NCBI RefSeq assembly: GCF_000621725.1 | Contig: NZ_JHXM01000004.1 | Location: 186,001-250,000 of the forward strand | Reading direction: 5' to 3' | DNA: 64,000 nt | DNA from: Xylanibacter brevis ATCC 19188 | GTDB lineage: Bacteria > Bacteroidota > Bacteroidia > Bacteroidales > Bacteroidaceae | Part shown: positions 20,001-27,340 of the stretch, piece by piece | How the letters are laid out: every line of letters begins with the position of its first letter | Numbering within the stretch: the stretch's first letter is position 1 | The notes under the pieces: model-generated | Told to the model about the DNA's origin: nothing | The model's database searches: none | What the model saw: the letters and a program-made list of their open reading frames with translations, nothing else | Made by a program: the position numbers and the translations under genes

Positions 20001-21533
20001 GGAGGTGTTCTTCAGTGCCTTCACAAACAGACAGCGGTTGGTCTGTGTGATGTCGGTCGAGAACTCACCCACCTGATAGGTCTGTCCGCCATAGGTATAT
20101 TCATAGGCCACAGCCAGCACCTGGTCGGTCTGCAACCCCGTCTTCAGCGAGATAAAGCCCAACGCCGTGTTGACCGTGTATTCACTGGAACTCAGCAGGC
20201 GGGCACTCGACAACTTTTCGTAGTCGGCACCACCCACCAACTGGCGGTTGGTCTCAAGGATGGCCGTCACGCGGTCCATATAGCGCGAAGCCGTGTCTAT
20301 CTGGCTGACCAGCTGCGCATATTCTGTGTTGGCCAGGTTGCTGGGCACCTGATAGCCCGTGGCTTGCCACATCGAGTTCTTGATCACGTCATTCTCACCC
20401 AAATCACTGAATGCCACGATGTTGCGCGAGTTAGAAGTGGTACCACTCTTGTTGGTCACCCACACCTCGATGCGATTGATCTTCACGCCTGTTGTCATGT
20501 TGGGCAACGACTGCATCGAGCGGTCGTAGTTCTGGCGGAAATAATGTGAAAGGAAGAAGTGGCGATTTTCCTCATAGTCGGCCACATCAATTTCGTAGGG
20601 GGTGGTCTGCGTGCCGCCTTTCGAGCTGACGCTCTTGGAGGTAGATTTCTTCTGCGACACCACCGTCTGCAGTTTCAGTTTGCCAAACTGCATGTCTGTG
20701 CGAATACCAAACAGCGACGAGGCGCCATGCACCAGCGAGTTGTTGGAGGGGAACGACACGTTGCCGGCCTCCACCAGTTTGATGATCTCGTCCTCCTTGC
20801 CGTCGTACTTCAACTTCAGGTTCTTCGTGTCGAAGTCGAAGGTAGCGTCGGTGTTGTAGTTCAGGTTCATGTTCAACTTGTCGCCCACCTTACCGTTCAC
20901 GTTCAGGTTGATTTTCTCGTCGAAGTCGAAAGCCGTGGTCTTACGGTTGCGTATAGGCAGCGACGGGTTCTCGATATTCTTGTGCGTAGCGCCAATCTTC
21001 AGCTCTGCCGTACCCTGTGTCTTCACGCGCACGCCGCCAGGACCGAAGATTTTCTCGGCTGGTCCCAGATCGAAGTGCATGTCAGAGAAATCGAACTTAT
21101 CCTTTCCTGCAGCCTTGGCAGCCTCAGCATCCTTCTTCCTGAAATACTGCTCACGGGCCTTGCGCTCGCTCCAGCGCATATACTCAGCGGGCGTCATCAC
21201 CACCGGAGCATTCAGGTAGCTGTCGCCTATCTTTGAGCCTATGCGATAAACATTCAAAGAGTCGTCGTATTCCACCTGCAGCTTAATATTGTCTGGCATT
21301 CTCAGATCCAATGCGCTGGAGTCCAGATCCTCTACCACCACAGGTGCCGTGTGCTGAATACGCCAGCGGGCATGCAACAAAGAGTCGGGAATGCTCTCAT
21401 CCTCGACCCTTGCCTTGGGTTGTGCCTTGGGCGCTGTCTTATTGTCTTTCTTGTTGTCGTCCTGTTGCAGCACCTGAGCCGATGCCAGGCCCACCATCAG
21501 AACGAGCAACAACATATATATTACGCGTTTCAA
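14007..21533 (-). CDS. sprA: SprA/Sov, type IX secretion system outer-membrane translocon protein
   Basis: Very large (2508 residues) outer-membrane protein forming the T9SS translocation channel, called SprA in gliding flavobacteria and Sov in Porphyromonas. It begins with a signal peptide (MKRVIYMLLLVLMVGLASAQ), contains the typical N-terminal block with IFGPGGVRVKTQGTAELKIG, YNTDATFDFDTKNLKLKY and FGIRTDMQFGKLKLQTV, long strands of amphipathic beta structure, a lysine/asparagine-rich insertion near residue 1900 (KPNKAAQNRNNQKDNKADDK) and ends with a beta-strand-like FGVSLKFSLTR. Its presence implies a T9SS elsewhere in the genome. mutY overlaps its stop. No good -7 box was seen upstream, where 631 bases separate it from the WYL regulator. 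Confidence 0.95.
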   Translation of the reverse strand: MKRVIYMLLLVLMVGLASAQVLQQDDNKKDNKTAPKAQPKARVEDESIPDSLLHARWRIQHTAPVVVEDLDSSALDLRMPDNIKLQVEYDDSLNVYRIGSKIGDSYLNAPVVMTPAEYMRWSERKAREQYFRKKDAEAAKAAGKDKFDFSDMHFDLGPAEKIFGPGGVRVKTQGTAELKIGATHKNIENPSLPIRNRKTTAFDFDEKINLNVNGKVGDKLNMNLNYNTDATFDFDTKNLKLKYDGKEDEIIKLVEAGNVSFPSNNSLVHGASSLFGIRTDMQFGKLKLQTVVSQKKSTSKSVSSKGGTQTTPYEIDVADYEENRHFFLSHYFRQNYDRSMQSLPNMTTGVKINRIEVWVTNKSGTTSNSRNIVAFSDLGENDVIKNSMWQATGYQVPSNLANTEYAQLVSQIDTASRYMDRVTAILETNRQLVGGADYEKLSSARLLSSSEYTVNTALGFISLKTGLQTDQVLAVAYEYTYGGQTYQVGEFSTDITQTNRCLFVKALKNTSNNPSQANWRLMMKNVYYLASSVEKEKFRMDIKYQSDTTGTYLTYLPEESLKSVPLLRVMGLDRLDANMKPHSNGQFDFVQGYTVVNGRVFLPAAEPFGNYLRNYLKQKGMGQVAEKYCFDQLYDSTKTVAKQNAEKDKFVLSGQYKGTSANVISLGAAYVPQGSVVVTAGGVTLQEGSDYSVDYSAGEVTILNQSIIDAGTNVNVSLEDNTSYGMQRKTMLGMNWEYDFSKNFSLGGTLLHLKEQALTSKVAMGEEPLNNTLWGLNVNWKQESQWLTNVLDRLPLLHCTQPSQITFTGEFAQLIAHTPTGTQDNASYLDDFENTKNLLDVSDPKAWVLSSVPSMFPDANDKTSVKSGYNRALLAWYNVDPIFTRRSSSLTPAHIKSDLEQLSNHYVREVYVKELYPNRDQSSYNGAVSTLPVLNLAYYPQERGPYNLTTQLNADGTLKNPGKMFGGMMRRLETTDFEQANIEYVEFWLLDPYIYTRKDGTAGRHKGELYLNLGEVSEDVLRDGKKFYESGMAVDGTSSYETTQWGKIPVQATQTYAFATTSGSRQLQDVGLNGLTDDEEQQYGAYMDWLNAIGGVVTNDSVLQAWRKDPAGDDYHYYRGTDLDAARTSIMDRYKRINNPQGNSPANDNQTEGYDTSYKTGPDVEDINQDYTLNEYERYYQYRIPISDDELQAYNRGVKSEDSYIVDHRDYNAKLRNGDSLTVRWYQYRIPLAEFDSKVGAINDFTSIRFMRMFLTGFEEPVVLRFGSLDLVRGEWRQYKQNLQTSAGAETGVLEMSAVNIEENTDRKPVAYVLPPGISRATDPAQPQLTENNEQSLCLTVKNLSQNESKAVYKNTNLDLRQYKRLQMFVHANALIPNNTQLEDNQLAVFIRLGSDYKSNYYEYLIPLKLTPEGNYRWNVPSDRPLVWPLENMLDINMSVFTQLKKARNKARAQGLASYTQLFTDYDPEKPNNKISIVGNPSLGEVKTMIIGVRNLSSTMKSGEVWVNELRLRETNNEGGWAASGAMNVQLSDFGTVNLTGRYVSDGFGGLEENVMQRSTDTQKSYSVTANLELGKLFPDKAKVTAPLYYSYTKEIVSPKYNPLDTDMELDDALESAANQHEKDSIESLAVTKNVMRNFSLSNARVGIKNKRHPMPYDPANFSFTYSHSHRRTTGETTVWETDDQWRGSLNYSYSPVYKTWEPFKSSKSKSKWMQFPKALGLNYLPQTISFNSDWTRSYYELQERDLENTVNPNLPLTFSEQFLWNRDFQLRWDLTKNLHMNFQSATHAEIEEPYTPLNKDLYADRYTAWKDSVWQSLKHWGTPLDYQQNFTASYQVPLDKLPIFDWLKADASYSATYSWLRGTELDDGTSLGNTISNNRNLNVNGSFNMETLYNHIPFLKKTNERFKKQSSAARKTTTKPNKAAQNRNNQKDNKADDKEEKALPKNKNTFQKELTLQSDTTIEVQHGKKSKRLIVSAKNAKGKAVTVKWKTVDENKIKVWLPKGATSDTLKLSVMAKEPLDKQWWYNPAQQVSRVLMMVRTINLSYRNQYAMTLPGFIPNVGDAFGQNTGSVLAPGLDFAFGLTGDGYVNKALERGWLLCADSVATPSTSSATEDLQLRATLEPVRDLKIDLTATRTVNKSKSVQFMYAGTPTTYSGSFTMTTISLRSALEGMGNANNGYHSASFDRFCNRLDAFRERVQAQYPAGSAGVGNATVNPVDPYSADVMIPAFLSTYTMGAGNSLDIFPALTRLLPNWTIKYGGLSKLPWLRDHLKSVNLNHSYKSIYSVGSYASYSSWLEYMGDLGYVQAADGSYTPSSRYNVSSVSINEAFSPLLGVDVTFPNNLTCKVEYKTSRVLNLSMTSVQINESRSNDWVIGLGYKISNFKLFGNGNHRKVKNAKGNQKEDDSKNKKQQSSNSKGVNHDLNTRVDISFRDQAAITRDIASGVSSASSGNSALKISFAADYTLSKMLTITAYYDRQTNKPLLSSSSYPTTTHDFGVSLKFSLTR

Positions 21534-21700
21534 AGTGTTCTATGTTGTCGTATTACAATAATGATAACGCAGAACACACCTATTTATTATAAATAGAACG
21601 CTTTTTTACATCAAAAAGCAATGGTTTTAACTCGTGAAATGCGTACTATTACAAGGCAATAGCATAAGTATTGCAATGCAATAGTTACGCTTTTAAGTCG

Positions 21701-21982
21701 AATCTAGCCCCTAGAAAGCTCAATTCTAGACCCTAGATTACTCCATTTTAGACCCTAGATTACCCAATTCTAGCCCCTAGATTACTCAATTCTAGACTCT
21801 AGAATGATGTGATCTAGACTTTAGAATCATGCATTCTAGACTCTAGAATCGTGCTTTCTAGACTCTAGAATGACACCAAAACCTATACTTTTGCAAGTCA
21901 AAACCTATACTTTTGCGCCTTCATACCTATCGTTTTGGCAGTCGAAAGTACTTGTTTTGCCACACTCCGCAACCAGTTTGGC
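21701..21982. repeat. Array with exact 22-base period between sprA and the WYL gene
   Basis: The core CTAGnnnCTAG (or a one-base variant) recurs at 21704, 21726, 21748, 21770, 21792, 21814, 21836 and 21858, exactly 22 bases apart. Three copies contain the perfect 15-base palindrome TTCTAGACTCTAGAA (from 21790, 21834 and 21856). The same 22-base register continues with a second unit type, ACCTATACTTTTGC at 21881 and 21903 and decaying forms at 21925, 21947 and 21969. No protein-coding frame is evident. The remaining bases of the 21534-22164 gap show nothing else beyond the WYL promoter. Confidence 0.85.
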
Positions 21983-22130
21983 AATGCCACATGCGCACAC
22001 CAAGAATCTCACAGCCCGTGGCAAAAAATATTTTTCCAATGAATTGCTTTGAAAGTTCAGAAATACTATATGTCATGTACTAGATTCCTAACTTTTTCGT
22101 GTTTTTCTTCGTCTTGTGCAAAATAATTGC

Positions 22131-22138
22131 TATCTTTG
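22131..22138 (+). promoter_or_regulatory. Putative promoter -7 box of the WYL regulator
   Basis: TATCTTTG, 26 bases upstream of the ATG at 22165; -33 element weak. This placement rules out a longer reading that would begin at 22099. Confidence 0.6.
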
Positions 22139-22164
22139 TAGTCCATAAGCTAAGAACCGCTATT

Positions 22165-23157
22165 ATGCCAGTAGACAAACAGGTATTATTGAGATACCAA
22201 GTTCTGAACAAATGTCTCAGAAACCGATACAGGGAATACACCATTGACGATTTAGTTGATGAGTGTAATGAGGCATTACGCAAAGCGGACAAACCTAATG
22301 TCTCCAAGCGTACCGTTCAGAACGACATCAATTTACTGGAAGCAGATTACGGAATAGTCCTCAACGAGAAGCTAAAGCGTGGACGCCAGCGTCTATACCG
22401 CTATGCCGATACAGACTATAACCTACCTCTTTTCCGCATGAACGATGAAGAACGCAATAAGATAGAAGATGCCATCTATGTTTTAAGGCAGTTCGAGGGG
22501 GAACCGTTATACGACTGGGTGCGTACCATATTGATGCAGGTAGAAGGAGGACTGTTCGAAGAAAATACTTCACCCGTAGTATCGTTCCAATCGAATATAG
22601 ACCTAAAGGGTCTTGGGCATTTTAGCAAGCTATTACAGGCAATCCTTACCAAAAGGGTGTTGAAACTAAAATACACGCCTTATGGCAAAGATACACAGAC
22701 GGTTAATGTTTATCCTTATCACCTGAAGCAGTACAACGACCGTTGGTACCTCATCGCCCAGGCTAAGGGCTATGACTCTTACGCTCACTATGCCCTTGAC
22801 CGTATTGACAGTTTTGAAGAGATCGCCTTACCTTATAAGGAGTCAGAGATTGATTTCTCAGAATACTTCGACGATGTGATAGGAGTGACAGTCCCTGACG
22901 TTGACGCAGAAGATATCGTCATCAAGGTGACAAGCAAGCGTTTTAACTATATTCGCACCAAGCCTCTCCACCTCTCTCAGCGCATCGTCGAGGAGGCCGA
23001 GGACTATGTCATTATCTCCATTAATGTCAAGGTGAACAAAGAGCTGGAATCGCTCATACTCTCCTTTGGAGAAGACATAGAAGTCATGGCTCCAGCCAGT
23101 TTCAGAGATAGGATTGCGGAGAAAATACAAGCAACGAACAAGAAATACACAGACTAA
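22165..23157 (+). CDS. WYL-domain transcriptional regulator
   Basis: A 330-residue regulator. Residues about 1-85 form a winged helix-turn-helix (TIDDLVDECNEALR, VSKRTVQNDINLLE), residues about 160-235 a WYL domain (RVLKLKYTPYGKD, YHLKQYNDRWYLIAQA, YALDRIDSFEEI), and the rest a WCX-type C-terminal dimer domain. Proteins of this architecture (BrxR/CapW-like) are known repressors at the edge of defence islands, and this gene is immediately upstream of the methyltransferase/kinase fusion and type I restriction operon, pointing in the same direction. Control of those genes is inference. The ligand is unknown. Confidence 0.88.
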   Translation: MPVDKQVLLRYQVLNKCLRNRYREYTIDDLVDECNEALRKADKPNVSKRTVQNDINLLEADYGIVLNEKLKRGRQRLYRYADTDYNLPLFRMNDEERNKIEDAIYVLRQFEGEPLYDWVRTILMQVEGGLFEENTSPVVSFQSNIDLKGLGHFSKLLQAILTKRVLKLKYTPYGKDTQTVNVYPYHLKQYNDRWYLIAQAKGYDSYAHYALDRIDSFEEIALPYKESEIDFSEYFDDVIGVTVPDVDAEDIVIKVTSKRFNYIRTKPLHLSQRIVEEAEDYVIISINVKVNKELESLILSFGEDIEVMAPASFRDRIAEKIQATNKKYTD

Positions 23158-23175
23158 TAAATCAATCAACACACA

Positions 23176-23403
23176 ATGGAACAAGACGTCAAAACATATA
23201 AAAATGCTGTTCTTACAAATCGCCAGCCAATGGCGGGCGATTTGTAAAGTGCTGCTGATGAGCCCGTTAAAAGACAAGTGAATCAGGAGACAGTCCCTCG
23301 ATTCCAGCTGGCACAGTTGACTAGAAAAACAACATCAAAACAGCAAAAAGTCGCTGGAAAAATAACATCAAGTATTGCAAAAGGTGTTTATGGAAAGCAG
23401 TAA
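23176..23403 (+). pseudogene. Possible broken small gene with an in-frame stop
   Basis: From ATG 23176 a frame encodes 23 residues (MEQDVKTYKNAVLTNRQPMA...) to a TAA at 23245, then continues in the same frame without further stop for 52 codons (SAADEPVKRQVNQETVPRFQ...) to TAA at 23401. A GTG at 23279 could start the downstream piece. The stop lies in the arm of a hairpin. I recognise no family. It may be a decayed small gene or chance; this is the only coding-like feature in the 365 bases between the WYL gene and the fusion gene. Confidence 0.3.
23214..23246. repeat. Long hairpin in the WYL-fusion intergenic region
   Basis: TACAAATCGCC and GGCGATTTGTA form a perfect 11-base stem around an 11-base loop that itself contains GCCAATGGC. 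It lacks a following T run, so it is not a standard intrinsic terminator. It may be an attenuator or processing site. Confidence 0.6.
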
Positions 23404-23472
23404 AAAGAAGGATGAAGACGACAACGAATCATAAATATTTGAACAATGCAGAAAACCTGCACAGTAAGTGAG

Positions 23473-23480
23473 TAATTTTG
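23473..23480 (+). promoter_or_regulatory. Putative -7 box upstream of the fusion gene
   Basis: TAATTTTG, 43 bases upstream of the ATG at 23523. No TTTG at the expected -33 distance. Confidence 0.4.
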
Positions 23481-23522
23481 CATCAGATTTAAGAAAGTTT
23501 GATTTTTAATTTTTATTTGCTT

Positions 23523-26279
23523 ATGTTGAAGTTTTCTGATTTGCGTGTTGACATGAAGAGTTTCGAGAATACATTGGATTCTTTCATGAAACTATTCCCA
23601 AACTCTTATATGCCCTTGTTGGTTATGTATCTTACGAGGGAAGGAAAACTCAAACTAGAGTGTGATGTTAAAGATAATAGTCATGGGATTATAGCATCTG
23701 TTACTAAAGAAAAATTGACGGAATTCTTTAGTGAAGGTGGACCAGTAATAGATGCCTCTAATATAGCTCTACCGCAAGGAGAAGGTAATGTTAAGAAATT
23801 CCTCTCTCAAATGCAAGAGGCAGGATTTGACCTATCTGTGTTTAATCCATATTTATATCTTTGCTCATGTAAATTCGATAACAACTTGGCTCTGGCTATT
23901 GATAAAGACAATAACAAAAGTCTATGTAAAGTTATTGAAATAATTCAGAAACACGAGCCTGATCATAAGGAAGAAGCCGCTTTCTGGTATATGCTCTATA
24001 TGATAATGCAGGAAACAGAAACTTTATACGAGAAAGAGTATCCTGAAGATCCTGCATCGGAGTCTGAAAGTTCTTTGGCAGACTGGGCAAATGAATTTAA
24101 TAGAATTCTTCAGAGAATTCTGGATTTCTCAGGCGACAAATTATGGATGCAGCCTATTGAACTAACCAAACTTATTCTTTCTCAGAGGTCTGGCGGCTCT
24201 ATATATAATCCGTTTGCTGGTGTGGCATCATATGCTACGCAAATGCTTATGCCATGTGGTGATGATACGTACAGTTTCTTTTTAAATTGTAGCATAGGTA
24301 ATCAATACTATGCTGAAGAAATAGACGAATTAACATGGGCAATAGGCAAACTCAGACTTATGGCTCTGTATTCTGATAGTGAGAACTATGATTTAAGTGA
24401 TTCTGCCGATTGGAGAGGCGGAGTTGCTGGCAACGTGTTAAGTACTCCTCCATTTAGCTTGTCTATAACTAACGAATACGGCAAAAGAGAGCTTGCTGAT
24501 CATTTCGTTATCCGCCGAGGTATGGACATGCTGGCCAAAGGTGGATTACTGGCTTGTGTAGTACCTTTCTCTTTTTTGACAAGAGGAGATACTGCGGATG
24601 TACGCCAAATGATGGTGAATACAGGTTGGCTTGAATCCGTAGTTTATTTACCTTCCGGTATATTTTCCAATACAAATATCAACACTGCAATCATTTTTAT
24701 CAGGAAAAAAGTGCATGATGATGTTACATTTGTGGATGGTACTAATTGTGCAATCCGTCGTGGCAAGCTGAATATACTTGAAGACGAGAAATTGGCAAAT
24801 CTATTACACTATAGAAACTATCCAGACTTCTTTCTTTATGATTCAAACTTTTCAATGGAAGATGAGTTGACGAAAAGTGATTTCAACAAATTGAAAACTC
24901 ATCGCTCAATAGAATTCATCAAGGAAGCAGATTATAATCTAGCTCCATGCGAATACTTCTCTGATGTAATTGAACCATCCAAAGGGTTCAAATTAGTACG
25001 ACTTGGTGATATTGTTTCTAGCTCTTCTTTGTCTGCAGGTATATCTGGAAAGGGTTTCGTTGTAAAACCGAGCCTATTGTCAGGAGACGGTTTTACGACA
25101 TTGAATGAGTCTGACTTAAAACTGGAGGATTATGGTAAGGGATTTTACCAAATTACTTCTGATGTGGTTTTCGTTTCTGCAGGCAATAAGTTAAGACCAA
25201 CTATATTTAAGTATTCAGGAGGTGACGTTGTATATCGTAGAGATATTCTTTATGCTCTTGTGGTTAATTCGGATACAGTATTACCCGAATATCTTGTCTT
25301 GGAATTGAAAAAAAGTTATGTTTTAGATCAACTCCGTCTAAAATATAGTGGTTCATCAATGAATCATCTGTCTCTTAACAATCTTCTTTCCATATATATA
25401 CAAGTGCCTGAAAGAGATCGTCAGGCTCTAAAGGTAGAGAATGAAATTGTTGAGGAGCAGAAACTTCTCCATTTCGCCAGAGTGGAGAAGGAACTGTCTG
25501 AGCTTAAGGATAAGCATCATGACGAATATGTCAAAATGTTGCGTCAGCGTAAACATCGAATTCAGCAGGTAATGAATGAGTTTGCGCCAGCTTTTGCCCT
25601 CCTTGATAAATGTAGGGAGAAGAATGGCGGAATTCTTCGAGATGATGATATTGTAGCAGCCAGAACAGGTGAAACTGTTAGAAGTTATTTCCATAAGTTG
25701 CATACTATCATGCATAAGGTTGAAGATCTTGTTACCAATTTTGTGGATAAAGAAAACTGGGGTACACCATCTATTGTCAATATAGATAGTTATGTAGATG
25801 ATATCCCTCAGCATCACCTTTCTGATAAATTCGATATACAAACACATCACGACCATGATGTATATATTGAGGAAGAGGGCGAGACTGCTGACTTGAATGA
25901 TGACAGGTTCGTAAATATTAATCCGGATGACTTGGCTATCATCTTTGACAATATTATTGCAAATGCCTCTAAATGGGGCTTTACAGAGACTATCCGACGA
26001 GATTATCGTATTCGATTAGATGTTTCTGATGCTGCTATTGATGGGAAATCCGCCGTTAGAGTATGTGTTTCTAATAATGGCAACCCAATCCATCCAAGCG
26101 TAGACAGGAAACGCTTCTTTGACTGGGGCTATGGTTCTGGAACCGGTATTGGAACCTGGCAACTTAAGAATATTGTGGAGCATTATGGTGGTTCCATTAA
26201 ACTGAATGAGAATCCTGAAGAGACATCAGGCTTCGTTACGGAATATGAGATTGTTTTACCATTAGCTTATGAGGATTGA
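23523..26279 (+). CDS. Methyltransferase-like / HsdS-like / histidine-kinase-type ATPase fusion protein
   Basis: A 918-residue multidomain protein. Residues 1-200 are unrecognised. About 205-400 resembles an N6-adenine methyltransferase of HsdM type: SAM motif I NPFAG (229-233) and, where [NDS]PP[YFW] is expected, TPPF (308-311), so the catalytic residue is replaced and activity is doubtful. About 486-640 resembles an HsdS target-recognition domain (FKLVRLGDIV, GFYQITSDVVFVSAG), followed by a charged coiled coil. About 660-690 could be a dimerisation/phosphoacceptor helix (RQRKHRIQQ, H678). The C terminus is a GHKL ATPase: N-box FDNIIANASKWGF, NNGNP (851), GSGTGIG (871-877). Base composition is more AT-rich than the flanking housekeeping genes. 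The receiver gene follows with one base between them. A role as DNA- or methylation-reading sensor is inference. Confidence 0.75.
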   Translation: MLKFSDLRVDMKSFENTLDSFMKLFPNSYMPLLVMYLTREGKLKLECDVKDNSHGIIASVTKEKLTEFFSEGGPVIDASNIALPQGEGNVKKFLSQMQEAGFDLSVFNPYLYLCSCKFDNNLALAIDKDNNKSLCKVIEIIQKHEPDHKEEAAFWYMLYMIMQETETLYEKEYPEDPASESESSLADWANEFNRILQRILDFSGDKLWMQPIELTKLILSQRSGGSIYNPFAGVASYATQMLMPCGDDTYSFFLNCSIGNQYYAEEIDELTWAIGKLRLMALYSDSENYDLSDSADWRGGVAGNVLSTPPFSLSITNEYGKRELADHFVIRRGMDMLAKGGLLACVVPFSFLTRGDTADVRQMMVNTGWLESVVYLPSGIFSNTNINTAIIFIRKKVHDDVTFVDGTNCAIRRGKLNILEDEKLANLLHYRNYPDFFLYDSNFSMEDELTKSDFNKLKTHRSIEFIKEADYNLAPCEYFSDVIEPSKGFKLVRLGDIVSSSSLSAGISGKGFVVKPSLLSGDGFTTLNESDLKLEDYGKGFYQITSDVVFVSAGNKLRPTIFKYSGGDVVYRRDILYALVVNSDTVLPEYLVLELKKSYVLDQLRLKYSGSSMNHLSLNNLLSIYIQVPERDRQALKVENEIVEEQKLLHFARVEKELSELKDKHHDEYVKMLRQRKHRIQQVMNEFAPAFALLDKCREKNGGILRDDDIVAARTGETVRSYFHKLHTIMHKVEDLVTNFVDKENWGTPSIVNIDSYVDDIPQHHLSDKFDIQTHHDHDVYIEEEGETADLNDDRFVNINPDDLAIIFDNIIANASKWGFTETIRRDYRIRLDVSDAAIDGKSAVRVCVSNNGNPIHPSVDRKRFFDWGYGSGTGIGTWQLKNIVEHYGGSIKLNENPEETSGFVTEYEIVLPLAYED

Positions 26280-26280
26280 T

Positions 26281-27240
26281 ATGGAAGGTCAGATGAAATT
26301 AAATGTTCTCTGGGTTGACGATATGCCCACTAATGAGTTTATGGACGAGGCTTATGAATATGGGCTCTCAATAACATCTGCAACTTCAGTAAATAAGGGC
26401 TTGTCGTTGTTAAAAGACAAATCTATTGCATGGGATGCTATCATTCTCGATGCAAATTGCAAATTAACCGACGACGAGCAGGAACAACCTTCGCTAAAGA
26501 CTCTTAAAGAAGCTATTGGTCAGCTCATCCACATGCGTACAGAAATACCTTGGTTTGTATATACTGGCGGAGATTACGAGGGTGTAGAACATCTGGAATT
26601 CATGATAAAAGAACGCGCTTATGATGATAGATTATATTACGAGAAGCCCAAACAACGCTATGATCTTTATAATAATATCAAAAAAGCTGTCGAATCGAGC
26701 GAAGCGTATATAGTCCGTCAAAAGCATGCTTCAGTATGCAATTTCTATACTGATTATGATTTGGTTGAATTGCTCATCAATTCAAATAAAGACAGTTTTG
26801 TTACAGATACGACTGTCCCTGGTACAGTTCGCAAGATAATCGAAAGAATCTTTAAACATTTGGACACAATAGGATTGTTGCCAGTAGAATTCAAAAGGAC
26901 AAATCTTGCAGAATGCAGTAAGTCATTAGAAGATATTCCTCAAATAGTTCCAATACATGTTATTCGCTCAATGCACTTCTGTGTGGACGTTTGCAATCCT
27001 GGAGCACATGCAACAACAGTACATCAGGACATTGTAAGTAATGTAGTACCGTATCTAAACAAAAGCATTCTACTGAATCTTCTAAATATACTCCATTGGT
27101 GTCCCACGATAAAGGAAAGAGATAAGGAAGAAATGAAGGCCATAGTTGCATATTGTCAAAATTGCACCATGAAGGAAAAAGAGAATCGCAGGAAAAAAAA
27201 TAATCTCGCCTTTGCAGGAAACCTGCATAGAGAAGCGTAA
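26281..27240 (+). CDS. Response-regulator-like protein with N-terminal receiver domain
   Basis: Partner of the upstream kinase-like fusion. In the 319 residues from ATG 26281, a receiver domain begins almost at once: acidic pair in NVLWVDDMP, phosphoacceptor aspartate in AIILDANC, the switch threonine in FVYTGGDYEG and the conserved lysine in YYEKPKQ, so it should be phosphorylatable. The C-terminal half is helical without a DNA-binding motif I recognise; VCNPGAHATTVHQD is reminiscent of DUF4145/HEPN-like helices, which also occur at the N terminus of HsdR here. ATG 26293 is an alternative start, and an ATG at 26269 overlaps the fusion. The output is unknown: perhaps protein contact with the restriction machinery. 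Confidence 0.75.
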   Translation: MEGQMKLNVLWVDDMPTNEFMDEAYEYGLSITSATSVNKGLSLLKDKSIAWDAIILDANCKLTDDEQEQPSLKTLKEAIGQLIHMRTEIPWFVYTGGDYEGVEHLEFMIKERAYDDRLYYEKPKQRYDLYNNIKKAVESSEAYIVRQKHASVCNFYTDYDLVELLINSNKDSFVTDTTVPGTVRKIIERIFKHLDTIGLLPVEFKRTNLAECSKSLEDIPQIVPIHVIRSMHFCVDVCNPGAHATTVHQDIVSNVVPYLNKSILLNLLNILHWCPTIKERDKEEMKAIVAYCQNCTMKEKENRRKKNNLAFAGNLHREA

Positions 27241-27274
27241 AATAACGTTGAATGAGGATAATACTCGTGTGACA

Positions 27275-27306
27275 TTTGCGTATTAAGAGAATTATTTATA
27301 TTTTTG
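27275..27306 (+). promoter_or_regulatory. Putative promoter of the type I restriction operon
   Basis: TTTG at 27275-27278 and TATTTTTG at 27299-27306 are separated by 20 bases, close to the Bacteroidetes consensus, 34 bases before hsdM. This lets the restriction operon be transcribed independently of the fusion/receiver pair. Confidence 0.55.
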
Positions 27307-27340
27307 CAGAAAGAATGAATTACCGACTATAATAGGAAAT

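Noticed and set aside
21701..21982. CRISPR array
   Set aside because: The period is 22 bases with no unique spacers of 30 or so bases and no constant repeat; no cas genes nearby.
22099..22164. Longer N terminus of the WYL regulator (start at 22099)
   Set aside because: It would run through the TATCTTTG promoter box and encodes a hydrophobic stretch foreign to the family.
23523..26279. Simple second HsdM or HsdS gene
   Set aside because: The C-terminal GHKL ATPase with N-box and GSGTGIG glycine box, and the degenerate TPPF motif, show it is a different multidomain protein.
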